Shown: in pieces, positions 21,894 through 32,658 of the stretch
Numbering within the stretch: the stretch's first letter is position 1
Layout of the letters: each line of letters begins with the position of its first letter
Assembly (NCBI GenBank): GCA_031761405.1
Contig: JASEVX010000327.1
Span: forward strand, 62,001-126,000
Origin: Serripes groenlandicus
Lineage: Eukaryota > Mollusca > Bivalvia > Cardiida > Cardiidae
Direction: 5' to 3'
Length of the DNA stretch: 64,000 bases
Position numbers and translations under genes: made by a program
The notes under the pieces: generated by a model
Seen by the model: the letters and a program-made list of their open reading frames with translations, nothing else
Told to the model about the DNA's origin: nothing
Database searches by the model: none

Positions 21894-22269
21894 GCCCGGC
21901 TGTAGCTTTTCCGGGGAGACTTAACAAATTCCATAGAAAATCCCCGGAGTATTCGGACAACTTTCCAGGGATAATCTAACACTTTCCATGGAAATTCCAG
22001 GACATTTATGTGGAAAACCCGGAAATTCCATGGACAACCCGGAAAAGTTTCATGGAAACCCCGGAAAAGTTCCATGGACACCCCGGAACGGTTCCATGGA
22101 CATGCTGGAATGGTTCCGGGACCCCGGAGTATTCGGACACATTTCCAGCATTTCCGCATTTTAACATTAAATTCCTTGGTTTTTTCCATGGTTTTTCCAT
22201 GGTTTCCGTGTATTTTCCGTGTATTTTTGTATTTTCTGTTATGAGTCCCCGGAAAAGCTACAGCCGGGC
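21894..22269. mobile_element. 376-bp MITE with perfect 24-bp terminal inverted repeats
   Basis: GCCCGGCTGTAGC-TTTTCCGGGGA at 21894-21917 is the exact inverse of the right end at 22246-22269. The interior has a minisatellite of about 20 bp (TTCCATGGACACCCCGGAA-type, 21975-22110) and two copies of CGGAGTATTCGGACA. Open frames on both strands are produced by the minisatellite. No transposase is present. A truncated relative lies at 43471-43565. Confidence 0.8.
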
Positions 22270-22611
22270 TGAGGTACATCTTGGCCTTCTTGTTTGAAAT
22301 ATTTACATCCTGTCTGCTTGCACAGGTTATTTAAATGTACTGAACTGCATCTTCTTCCTTTAAGTCATGCTTCAAAATCATGCGCGACGTCTTTGATGCT
22401 TTGCATCAAAGTTATTCTTGTTCTACTTGTAATTGCATTTGAAAAACTCTTATACTCATGTTTTACATAGCAAATACATGAGATGATATAAGGGACATGG
22501 TTGCGTAAGTCTAAACAGTAATAAGAATATTTTAAGTGTTGAAAGATAACAATTCAATGTTTAGAAAAACATCATTTGTTAGACACTTTATATAACTAAA
22601 ACTCTTTAATA
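22270..22611. other. Nothing recognisable
   Basis: The first bases (CTGAGGTACATCTTGGCCTT then CTTGTTTG) resemble a damaged H-type terminus, suggesting that the MITE landed in one. The rest is featureless. Confidence 0.35.
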
Positions 22612-23167
22612 GTTTGGAGTCAATAGGTCAAAGGTCAAGTTCACTGTGACCTTCAGTACAGAAACATTCATTGCTTTTAAACTACTGATTGCTTAGGCCT
22701 ATGACCCTGAAACTTAGTTTGGGTAATGGTCATGATCAGCACTTGACTCAAACAGGTCATGGGATCATAAGGTCAAAGGTCAAGATCACTTTGACCTTTG
22801 ACGAAAAAAACACTATTTTTTGCAACAACTTTGAACTAGTTGCATATGGTGCAAATAGTTACCCTATGGTTAAAGGTTTGCGTGCAACTACATTAAGAGT
22901 TCATATCTTAGTAACTACTTGATGCATTACATTGAAACGTTATATAACCCTTTCCAACCATCACACCTATGAAAATAATCAAGTTAAATAACTCTATCCT
23001 GCATATAGTCCAGGTTTCTGTACAAGGAATGCGATTTTTTATTTTTATGTAACGGCGATATATTGAGACTATCCTGCATATAATGCAAATTACATTAGAG
23101 TCCATTATCTTGGTAATCAAATAAGCGGTGGAATAGTCGAGCATGCTGTCCTCCGACAGCTCTTGTT
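22612..23167 (+). mobile_element. H7 element, 5'-truncated
   Basis: The body has AATAGGTCAAAGGTCAAG twice (22622, 22769) and GTGACCTT boxes. It ends GAGCATGCTGTC-CTCC-GACAGC plus TCTTGTTT, the same terminus as at 4839-4869. Confidence 0.6.
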
Positions 23168-23280
23168 TAAATTACAATTAAGCTCTGAATTATTAGGAAT
23201 GAACATGATGCATTTACCAGATGTGACTTTCTTTGAGGACAATCTTGATCGTAAATTAAATGTGTTTAGCTACATTTTGA

Positions 23281-23351
23281 AACCTTATAGTTTTAACTGG
23301 TAAAACACCTGGTTCTAACCAGGAGTTCTGAGTTCAAATCTCAGTGAGGGA
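23281..23351 (+). tRNA. tRNA-Arg(UCU)-like sequence (pseudogene or SINE head)
   Basis: A cloverleaf can be drawn. D arm: GTTT (23290-23293) with AAAC (23303-23306), loop containing CTGG. Anticodon arm: CCTGG/CCAGG (23308-23312, 23319-23323), with loop TTCTAA one base short of the usual seven. T arm: CTGAG/CTCAG around TTCAAAT (23328-23344), a perfect 5-bp stem with 7-base loop. The acceptor stem pairs at only about five of seven positions. TTCTAA fits a UCU anticodon. The short anticodon loop and weak acceptor stem argue for a relic or a tRNA-derived SINE head rather than a working tRNA. Confidence 0.5.
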
Positions 23352-24180
23352 AAAATGACACTGTAGCTAAATACATACAATTTAATCAATATCAGCACAG
23401 CTTTTGTGATAATCCTTAATCCATCATGCAATATCCACCAGCAACTATTTATTTAAACAACAGCTGGTTTTAAACTACTTGACCAATTTTAACTGAACTG
23501 CACAGAAATGCACAGAAATATTGATTTGGTGTCCTCTTTCAAAATGTTCAAGGTAATAAATTATGTGTTGAATTCTGGAAACTACCCAATCAGAAAAGAA
23601 GTAAAGTGACACAATGTTTAGGTATTCTGGTATTTCTGTATAATTTGGCAGGAAAGTTCCTTATGTTACTAATATGTAACCCTAAAAATATTTAAATCAT
23701 ATTGATTGGTTGAAATCTATTATCCACGTGTGGCATGAGAAAAAAGGAAGTTGCTGGTATAATTGCAAAGTTGCATTAATCTTCCTTATGTGACAATCCA
23801 TACAATTATTCTAGTCATATTTATTAAATAAAAAAACAATGTTGCCAGCCATCATCAGAGTTTGTGGTCTTGTTTCAAGATAATTTGGCTTAAAAATACA
23901 TTGTGTTGCATTTTCCAGAGTGGTTTAAGATCAATGCTGCCAGGCGGTATCAGAAAGGGAGTAAAATAACAATTTTCCTCTTAAACTGCATGTCTTATGT
24001 CAAGATAGTGTGACAAAAAACGTTCTTTAATTAACCCTCTACATAAATTGTTCAAGGGATATTGACTAATTCAAAGCAATGCTGAAATGTGGCATCAGAA
24101 AAATGGTCAAATGACAAATCTAAACATTTTTCCTCTGCAGCTGCTTGTCTGATTTTAAGTTCAGTTGGCAGAAATGTTTG
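23352..24180 (+). repeat. Old, diverged H1/H5-type body
   Basis: Boxes such as TTTAAACTACTTGACC, AATTCTGGAAACTACC, ATCAGAAAAGAAG, TATTGATTGGTTGAAA and ATCAGAAAAATGGTC follow the order of H1/H5 bodies with heavy divergence, from about 23460. No termini are seen. Confidence 0.4.
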
Positions 24181-24186
24181 GTTTTT

Positions 24187-25000
24187 AGCTCACCTATGCA
24201 CGAAGTGCAAGGTGAGCTATTGTGATCACATTTTGTCCGGCGTCCGGCCGTCATGCGTCGTGCGTCGTCAACATGTCAGCTTGTTAACACTCTATAGGCT
24301 ACATTTTGCATCCAATCTTCATGAAAGTGTATCAGAACATTCATCTCCATCAAATCTTGGACAAATTCGAAACTGGGCCATATGAGGTCAAATTGAAGCG
24401 AAATCTTGTTAACACTCTGGAGGCCACATTTTGAAACTTTATCAGAATGTTTTTCTTGATGATATGTAGGTCAAGTTCGAACATGGGTCATGTCGGGTTA
24501 AAAAGTAGGTCACTAGGTCAAATTGAAGGAAAATCTTGTTAACACTTCAGAGGCCGCAATTTTTGCTTCAGCAGTTTGAAATTTTGTCAGAATGTTTGTG
24601 TTTGAAATATCTAGGATAAGTTCGAATATGGGTCATATTAAGTCAGAAACTAGGTCACTGGGCCAAATTGAAGGGTATACAATCTTGTTAACACTGTAGA
24701 GGCCACATTTTCAACTTGAGCATGTTGAAATTTTGTCAGAATGCTTGTCTTAAAGATATCTAGGTCAAGTTTAAATATGGGTCATATTGGGTCAGAAACT
24801 AGGTCACTGGGCCAAATTGAGGGAAAACCTTGTTAACTCTGTAGAAGCCGCATGTTTTGCTTCAGCAGCTTGAAATTTGGTCAGAATGTTGAGTTAAATG
24901 ATATGTAGGCCAAGTTTGAATATGGGTCATGCGGGATCAAAACTAGGTCACTAGGCCAAATTGAAGGGAAATCTTGTTAACACTTTGGAATCCGCATTTT
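24187..25000 (+). mobile_element. H2 element, interrupted by H3
   Basis: The head hairpin is at 24187-24218. Five body units follow. The body stops at GCCGCATTTTT-like sequence where the H3 head begins at 25002. H2 body units usually continue TTTTTTGCTTCAGC here, so the H3 entered the T run. Confidence 0.65.
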
Positions 25001-25001
25001 T

Positions 25002-25430
25002 AGATCTACTGGCCAAAGGCCAGAAGGGCTTATGTCGTGGCGATTCGTCCGTCGTGCGTGCATGTGTCCGTATGTAAACAATTTCTTGTTAACACGATAC
25101 CGTCTTCACTTTTAATTGTATCTCAACCAAACTTATACAGTAGTTAGATATCTATGAGAGCTCGGTTCCTTTTGAAAACCAGCCACAGATCCGCCCATAC
25201 ATGACTGAATTATGGCCCTTGAAATTTTCAAAATTGCTATTATAGGGCTTGTTAACATGATACAGTCCTTATTTGTTATTGTATCTCAAACAAACTTATA
25301 CCGTAGTTAGATATCCATGAGAGTTTGGTTCATTTCTAAAAAACGGCCAGATCTACCCATGCATGGCTAGATTATGGCCCTTAAAATTGTCAAAATTGCT
25401 ATAATACAGCTTGTGAACACAATAGAGATT
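25002..25430 (+). mobile_element. H3 element, 3'-truncated, inserted in H2
   Basis: The head hairpin ACTGGCC-AAA-GGCCAG is at 25006-25021, then GTCCGTCGTGCGTGC and two and a half H3 units. It breaks off near 25430 at CACAATAGAG without a terminus. Confidence 0.6.
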
Positions 25431-25794
25431 AATGCTCATAAATATCGTATTTCTTCTTTATTCTCAATTCATCCCCTTTTTAAATGGTAGAACATAATCG
25501 CAATATCACGGACAATAACCGCAACGAAAAAAACCGAAATATTCCGAAATGTCGATAGAAGGTTGTTGTTCTTTTTGCGAATTCGCGAATATTTCAAAGG
25601 AATTAACATACGTAGAGAAAACAAATTCACGTTATTTTGGTATAGTTCGATAGAGTTATTGATCGATTCCGTACTTCAAACTCATATATTTGTTCGAAAT
25701 GAGTTGAAGCGAGGCGACCCAGAATACTGTGTCTTATATATACCCTTGTTAATATATAAGGGTAATATCTATTTTTAGAAGAGCAAGTCTCTGT
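25431..25794. other. Nothing recognisable
   Basis: The open frame at 25563-25778 is AT-rich and shows no domain; it ends where satellite B begins. Confidence 0.35.
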
Positions 25795-27530
25795 GGTTTA
25801 GGCATTGTACCAAGGCATTTTAGACGATCAATTTCATAGTATTGAAACAATTTTACTGTGCGCGTCCATCTTTGCAAACGACACACAATTGAGGCATTTT
25901 AGGGACCAGTTTCAGTTTTGTAACAATTTTAATGTATGTGTCGATCTTTGCAGACGACACAAAATTGAGGCACTTTAGGCACCAGTTTCAGTTTTGTAAC
26001 TGTTTAAATGTATGTCTCCATCTTTGCAGACGACACAAAATTGAGGCATTTCAGGCAACCATACATTTAGGCTTTACTGTGTTAAGTGTTCATAGAAATG
26101 GTCAAACTTCTAGGTTTAGGCATTGTACAAAAGCATTTTAGGCGATCAGTTTCATAGTTTTGAAACAGTTTTACTGGGCGCGTCCATCTTTGCAGACGAC
26201 GCAAAATTGGGGTACTTTAGGTGACCTGTTTCAGTTTTGTAACAGTCTTACTGTAGGTGTCCATCGTTGCAGAAGACACAAAAATGAGGCATTTAAGGGG
26301 ACCTTCAAATAACAAGGCAAAATGAAGGCACTACATATTATAAGAAATTTAAGAATCCCATTATACATTTCAGCTTTACTGTGTCAAGTGTTCATAGAAA
26401 TGGTCAAACTTCTAGGTTTAGGCATTGTACTAAGGCATTTTAGGCGATCAATTACATAGTTTTGAAACAGTTCTACTGTGCGCATCCTTCTTTGCAAACG
26501 ACACATAATTGAGGCAGTTTAGGAGACCAGTTTCAGGCTTGTAACAGTTTTACTGTATGTGTCCATCTTTGCAGACAACGCAATAATTAAAAGTTTTACT
26601 GTACGTGTCCATCTTTGCAGACGACACAAAAATGAGGCATTTTAGGCCATCAGTTTCATAGTTTTGAAACAGTTTTACTCTGTGCATCCATCTTTGCAGA
26701 CGACACAAAATTGAGGCATTTTAGGAGACCAGATTCAGTTTTGTAACAATTTTACTGTATGTGTCCATCTTTCAAGACGACACAAAGATGAGGCATTTTA
26801 GGCGCCAGTTTCAGTTTTGTAACATTTTAATTTATGTGTCCATCGTTACAGACGACACAATAATGAGTCATTTTAGGAGACCAGTTTAATAGTTTTAAAC
26901 AGATATACTGAATCTTTCCATCTTCCCAGACGACACAAAATTGAGTCAGGCCCCTTTTGTACTAGTGCGCAACTTATAGTCCTTCGATAATAAGGAAATA
27001 AAAAGAACACATTACAATTATTATAAGAAATTTGAATCGCATCATACATTTAGGCTTTACTGTGTCAAGTGCTCATATAAATGGGTAAACTTCTAGGTTT
27101 TAGGCATGTATCATTGTACAAAAGGTATTTTAGGCGATCAGTTTCATAGTTTTGAAAATGTTTAACTGGCCTCATCCATCTTTGCAGACGATACAAAATT
27201 GAGGTACTTTAGGTGACCAGTTACAGTCTTGGAAGTTTTACTGTATGTGTCAATCTTTGCAGACGACACAAAAATTAGGCATTTTAGGCGACCAGTTTAA
27301 TAGTTTTAAACATATTTACTGTATCTGTCCACCTTGCAGACGACACAAAATTGAGTCAGGCCCATTTTGTGGTAGCGCGCATCTTATAATCTTCCAGATA
27401 ACAAGGAAATAAAATGAACTTCACCGTATTACATACTATAAGAAATGTGAATCGCATCATAAATGTTGGCTTCTCTGTGTCAAGTGTTCATAGAAATGGT
27501 CAAACTTCTAGGTTTAGGCATTGTACCAAG
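25795..27530. repeat. Satellite B array 2, about 80-bp unit
   Basis: About twenty units with GTTTTACTGTATGTG, CATCTTTGCAGACGACAC, AAATTGAGGCATTTTAGG and GACCAGTTTCAG. Interspersed longer blocks (TTGTGTCAAGTGTTCATAG..TTCTAGGTTTAGGCATTG; TTGAGTCAGGCCCMTTTTG) recur, giving a loose higher-order pattern. Array 1 at 14298 is the same family. Confidence 0.75.
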
Positions 27531-27617
27531 GTCTCTGTTGAACAAATTAATTAAAAACTGTGCCTTTTAATCTTTTTTCTTTAAAACAAAAATAAACTGT
27601 TCTGTTAATTAATTGAT

Positions 27618-28090
27618 GTGAAGACACTCGTCCGACGTGCAGCAATCCTGCCTCTGCTTCCCTTAGACAAGATAGAAGACTTCTGGTTCCAGTCATTAGA
27701 AGACAGAGACGACGCCAATCTAACGGAACTCACAGAACCAATCACAGACTACGTTACCGAACAATGGGTAGAGGGCGACATACCGATGTGGAACCACCTT
27801 GGCACAAAGAGCTCGCGCACTACCAACAACATCGAAGGATGGCACAGCAAACTTAAGAAAATGACACAATACTCCAACCGAACTTATTTACAGCCATTAA
27901 TATGTTCAAAGACATTCAGAACGCAAATGATATTGGGTTAATACAAAGAGCTGTCGGTGGAACAACTCATACAAAGCGCTACCAGACTATTGATCATACA
28001 TTAAGTATTCTGAAAGAGAGATATGAAACTGGTGTTCTTGAGTTTATGGCTTATGCGGATTCTGCATCTCAGCTTATACACTTGAATTGA
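27618..28090 (+). pseudogene. MULE (Mutator-like) transposase C-terminal remnant, one frameshift
   Basis: In one frame: RRAAILPLLPLDKIEDFW, EPITDYVTEQWVEGD and MWNHLGT, then SSRTTNNIEGWHSKLKK. After a one-base frame change near 27872 the next frame gives QPNLFTAINMFKDIQNAND and ends with a stop at 28088. The W-N-x-x-G...RTTNxxEGWHxxLxK...HPNxFxxIxxFK order is typical of the C-terminal part of MULE/FLYWCH-associated transposases widespread in invertebrates. There is no ATG at the start (first codon GTG); the stretch is more likely one exon or a 5'-truncated piece. The catalytic DDE core would lie upstream, where satellite B now sits. Possible AATAAA polyadenylation signals lie near 28330. Confidence 0.7.
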
Positions 28091-28278
28091 AACTAGCAGT
28101 GATGTTTTAGGTATTCGTGTGATTATATGCTGTTTTCTAATATTTTACTTAATATTACTGACAGAGATCAGACTACATAGTTGGAATTAAAAAAATAAGT
28201 GCAGCAAAAGATCAACTTGTACGTATGTGCATGCTAATCCTAGGTTACACTTTTCTCAAATGTTTTAAATTTCACATT

Positions 28279-28730
28279 CTTAGGAAATTCTGCATGTATA
28301 TATTTCTTGATCATAATTGTTTATGCATAAATAAATTTTGAAAAAAAATCAGTTTGTCTCATGTAATTTCCGTGTAGATCTAATTTACGATATAGCGTCG
28401 GGTATTTTGAACCGGGTGTTCCATATTCTAGCCTAGTACTGGTTTATTTACCAAGGGATCATGAAAAAGTGAACTGTCGCAGTGATATAACTGAAATAAT
28501 GTTGAAAGCGGCGTAAAACCCCAATAAAACTACTTTGCGATTATTTGCAAACGCATCAGAAAATCTTTATTAATAAATTTAGGAAATTCTGCATGTATAT
28601 ATCTCTTGATCATAATTGTTTATGCATAAATAAATTTAAAAAAAAAAAAACCAGTAATCTCATGTAATTTCCGTGTAGATACAATTTGAGATTATTAGCA
28701 AACGCATGGGAAAATCGTTTATTATTAAAT
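28279..28730 (+). repeat. Direct duplication (about 150 bp) with a SINE inside the first copy
   Basis: TTAGGAAATTCTGCATGTAT at 28279 and at 28579 starts two copies that share GATCATAATTGTTTATGC, AAATAAATTT, an A run and CATGTAATTTCCGTGTAGAT. In copy 2 this runs straight on into GATTATTAGCAAACGCAT (28688). In copy 1 the equivalent GATTATTTGCAAACGCAT (28540s-28560) is separated from it by SINE sequence. Confidence 0.7.
28385..28545 (+). repeat. SINE copy inside duplicated segment
   Basis: GCCTAGTACTGGTTTATTT, CACTGTCGC-like and GAAAGCGGCGTAAAACCCC AATAAAAC match, in reverse complement, the SINE at 44385-44545. The tail ends AATAAAAC. Confidence 0.65.
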
Positions 28731-30039
28731 CTTGAGTCCAAAGCAATAGGTATTCATATTTACCTGTCACATAATTACCCTCCGATGGTCCCCCCGATCC
28801 GCTCTACCGACCAGCTAGGAATTAAATCGAGTCGACGTATATTGCTTATTTGTTGTATGAGGGAAACGTTTGAAACATTTGGGAAAGGATTTCTCCATTT
28901 TACTATAACATTTCAAAATCTGCTCCTTCTAATATCTCGACTGTCGTCCGTATGAGGGAAATGCATAATAAATTTATTCACCATTTCTCGTCTTCTCCTC
29001 GACCATAGATCTTGATTGATATAAATACGATCTTAAAAGGGTGAAAGAAAATAAAAAAAAGGGCAATTTTTCAATATTATTTAAATGTTGAAGAGGAGTT
29101 AAAAGACGTTTCGAAAAGTCTCTACAACAGTTTTGGATTATTGTAGATATAGTGTCCTATCAGTTTGTACCACATGTCTACATTATTCATATAATTAGAA
29201 TACCCAGATTAGGTAAGAAATATAAATAAACGAAATATAATCTTAGCGGGTCGATTAATGACCGACTTGACCCGCGTTTGCCGTTTTGGAGTTTTAATGA
29301 AAATATACACACATTCTGCAGCAGACGACTTTGAAAACATCTAATCAAAAATTACTTTTTAAGGGTTGTTTAAGCCTTTTCTACAGATAGACGTTTTCTG
29401 ACATCTCTGCGGTATAAGACGTTTGAAAATATTGTTTTCAATTCTATATGCAATAATTATTCTGACATAAACAGAGTGTTTTTCATAGTTTCATCTAGAT
29501 GTTTTTCAAATCCGTTTGCTACATATTTGTTTTAAGTGGGAAAGGGTTAAATACATATTTGCATAACACTAGCGGACCTTTACTTCTAAGTTTTGTTTTT
29601 GCCCTGCGAGGTATTCCCGTATTTGAAAAGATCATACATTGGACTATCGAATTCATACAAAACAAGCAGGTGCCCTGGAATTCTAGGGTAGGGGTCTGGA
29701 AAATCAATGAGCTCTATATATTTATTCACACAATGCCTGTTGTTTCCCCCCTTGTATCTGGCTGTCTATCGAACATAGGGGACATTAAGCAACCCTTTCC
29801 CACATACAGACGCTTTCTGACGCCTCTAAATCAGGCGACTGATGAAAACATTGTGGCAAAAGGATAAATTGTCTTTTTAAATAATTAAACTTTCTCTTAT
29901 AAAAACATGTACTTATATAGAATATTGCCTAGTTATTTTCACAATCGTCTACAGGTTTGTTATGTGAAAGGAAATGTTAAAGTCTGATCTGAAGCAAATT
30001 TGAATCATTTGAATTACGAGAAAAAAACCAACATTGTAG
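28731..30039. other. No gene recognised
   Basis: Open frames at 28686-28955 and 29499-29867 (+) have no recognisable domain. GCAGCAGACGACTTTGAAAAC (29319) and ATTGTGGCAAAAGGATAAATT (29850) belong to a dispersed low-copy family also seen near 41650-41760 and 45400-45560. Confidence 0.4.
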
Positions 30040-30236
30040 ATCAGCCGAAGCATGTCGCGCAGGCTAACACTTTTAGCCTCAAGTGGATTTTCTGTTTCAG
30101 GAATCATTACTCTATACATTTATCCCCCTGTGACTGAATGTGTCGGCCCAGATTAACCTGCGCGGACTGCGCAGGCTGATCTAAGTCGATACATTACGCA
30201 GAGTCCATAAAGGTTTTTTTTTCTTGGAACGGCTCA
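30040..30236 (+). mobile_element. MITE-A, left end missing
   Basis: The interior (GCGCAGGCTAACAC, AGTGGATTTTCTGTTT, TATCCCCCTG, TGTGTCGGCC, TGCGCAGGCTGATC) and right end TGGAACGGCTCA (30225-30236) match the complete copy at 30560-30790. The matching left end is not found. Confidence 0.65.
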
Positions 30237-30559
30237 TTTTTAGCGACTCTTCTAATCTCCATTTACGCGGACAGCAAAGAATTCGAATAGATTGAGTTAA
30301 TATGCATCTGGAGCATCTTTTGAAATCAGTTTGACATATGGAGAAATTGGTGAAAAGTGAAGATTTCTCTCCTTTTGCTATAATGTGTTCAACGCTATAC
30401 AAATATTTATCATGCAATGAGCAGATTACGTGACGTATAACACTGGTATGATAAACCTTTTGTTTACATGTCTACTGGTATGATAAACTTTTATCTTTAT
30501 CAGTCTACTTATTTTTAGAAATGACGTAATCGCTGGAACTACTTTTTCTGAAATATAAA

Positions 30560-30790
30560 TGAGCCGTTCCACCAGAAAACTATCGAACCGGATCAGCCTC
30601 AGCGTGCCGTGCAGGCTAACCCGAACAGACACGTTTCGCCTCATGTGGATTTTCTGTTTAAGGAATCATTGCTCAATACCTCTATCCCCCTGAGACGGAA
30701 TGTGTCGGACCGGATTAGCCTGCGCAGGCTGATCTGGTTCGATACATTACGCAGAATCCATAATGTAGGTTTTTATCATGGAACGGCTCA
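30560..30790 (+). mobile_element. MITE-A, complete, perfect 12-bp terminal inverted repeats
   Basis: TGAGCCGTTCCA (30560-30571) is the exact inverse of TGGAACGGCTCA (30779-30790). The interior contains the palindrome AGCCTGCGCAGGCT (30717-30730). There is no coding capacity. A clear target-site duplication is not evident: AAT/AAT is possible but short. Confidence 0.75.
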
Positions 30791-31905
30791 ATGATGTTGA
30801 TAGTATAGCAGTCAAAGCAATGAACAAACATAAAATAACAATCAGAAATAAAGTTATTATTGTTTTAATTACATTTCAACAAATTGTACAATGCAAATAC
30901 AAATCGAAAAGAATATCGTTATATAAATCACACGGAATGATCTGCATGTTCAGTCTACTTGATGAACTTTCTTCGTTGAAAATGTAGCATACATAGACCT
31001 GTTTATTCTCACGTGATCAGTTCATAGGTAACCTTGTTTAAATACAATCTGAAGCGAGTAATGTCCTATCTATGTTTCCACAAGTAATTTTAATACACTT
31101 AAATGAATCCACGTTAAACGACAAATGTTTAATTTCTATCGTCAGTCTGTGTTCTACCACGAGAAAGGGTTTTCGAACAGCCTCATCTACCCATGGATTC
31201 CTCTTTCATACAGCAGTTCCGACAGAAAAGCATTAGGCCCTATGCTTTAGAGATATCCAGAAAATGTTTCTTCTTGTTAAATAACTTTATCATTTACGTA
31301 CAGCTAGTGTTTAAATGATCATTCTTAAAACTAAAAGTTTCGTAACGTGACTACCCACAACAGTGACGGTATCCTTTTCCAAAAATGAATGTCTCCAATC
31401 TAAACGACGACTAAGCCTAGGCATCACACTGGTCTTGAATATAGTCATCTGTATTTAAACTTTGAGTGTTACTTGAACTTCCGTAGCCTGAACTAACTTT
31501 ATACATTGACTTTCAGATCCAACACAACTATTCATTTTCAAAACACGGCGGTTGACATACATTTGACCTATCTTGTGTACTGAAGCGACGGCCAATCCGC
31601 AATATTTACACTTCTACTAAGAATATGTTCGATGTTAATATTGCCATTTTAAGGTATTATGTCAGACCAGATATACAAATTAAGTAGTAATAATCGAGAA
31701 ATATGGAGTTAAAGTCGGAACTCTTTAGCTTCCGTATGTCGTGTGTACACAATGTAATTCGGCGAGGATTTATGCACGCGCGTGACGTCATTCTATTGAA
31801 GGTGAGGTCATTCATGAATGGGCTTTTGTAATTTTGTATGTTATTTATTAAAACTAGTTAAAATGAATGTATATTTACCTGAAAACATAATTTTACATGC
31901 AAGAT
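30791..31905. other. Nothing recognisable
   Basis: No domain in the short open frames (30609-30987). Ordinary AT-rich DNA. Confidence 0.4.
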
Positions 31906-32063
31906 AAATAGAATATTACGTCCCTGACTTTCGATATGAACTTTATCAGACTCGGCTGTGAGAAAGGATAATTGTCTCGCCAAAGGCTCGCCAATTATCA
32001 ATTCTCCCAACCTCGTCAGATAAAGTTCATATCTTACGTCAGGGACATAATATTCTCTATTTA
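31906..32063. repeat. Foldback: imperfect inverted repeat with arms of about 75 bp
   Basis: The left arm (AAATAGAATATTACGTCCC, ATATGAACTTTATC, AGGATAATTG) is the inverse of the right arm (CAATTATCAATTCTCCC, GATAAAGTTCATAT, GGGACATAATATTCTC), with a few substitutions and short indels and almost no loop. It looks like a palindromic MITE or a recent inverted duplication. Confidence 0.75.
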
Positions 32064-32349
32064 TACTTTCATTTGTAGATTGTTGTACATTTTACATTTA
32101 TTTCACCTCCCACTAGAAACTAGCGATTTCATTGGACAAAAGCAGTCACGTGGTGACCCCCTAAATTTCTATAGTAGGTCAGTAAATTTCTATAGTGGGT
32201 CAGTAGAAGTCAAAAGTCGACAAAATGGCCACCATTCATCGATTCTTCCTTTAAAATCACATTTTTCTATCAAAAATCACGGAACTCACTAACAATATTA
32301 CAACTGTAAATTGTGTTTATGAAAATGAACACAAAAATGTTCCGTAGTG
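32064..32349. other. Short spacer with a duplicated GGTCAGTA motif
   Basis: AATTTCTATAGTAGGTCAGTA is followed by AATTTCTATAGTGGGTCAG at 32164-32206. GGTCAGTA is also the tip of the adjoining MITE. Confidence 0.45.
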
Positions 32350-32658
32350 GGTCAGTAACAGACAAAATAACTGATTTATTTCATCAACCACCTTTCATGA
32401 GCAAAACAAATTGATATTGTTTAATTTCATTATTAAAGTGGGTTTAATACTAGGAATTTTCAAAATACTGGGACCGAATACTTGGAAAATGACGTCACGT
32501 CAGCGGTTTGACGTCATAACGCTAGTCATTTGGCGCTAAAATCCGTAAATTTCATCTAGACATATATTGTAAACGTTAATGTAAATAAACAACATCCATT
32601 TTTTTGCTCATGAAAGGTGGTCGATGAAATAAATCAGTTATTTGGTCTGTTACTGACC
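32350..32658. mobile_element. 309-bp MITE with about 57-bp terminal inverted repeats
   Basis: GGTCAGTAACAGAC..AACTGATTTATTTCATC..ACCACCTTTCATGAGC at 32350-32404 is inverted at 32604-32658, with three or four mismatches. The interior is AT-rich with no open frame. The preceding G and following AAAT do not give an obvious target duplication. Confidence 0.8.

Noticed and set aside
22006..22297. Overlapping open frames on both strands rich in H, P, W, G (up to 136 codons)
   Set aside because: They arise from the CCATGG/CCCCGG minisatellite of a MITE; all frames of a repeat whose period is a multiple of three stay open.
29499..29867. 122-codon open frame
   Set aside because: No domain, AT-driven composition; its end lies in a dispersed repeat (ATTGTGGCAAAAGG).
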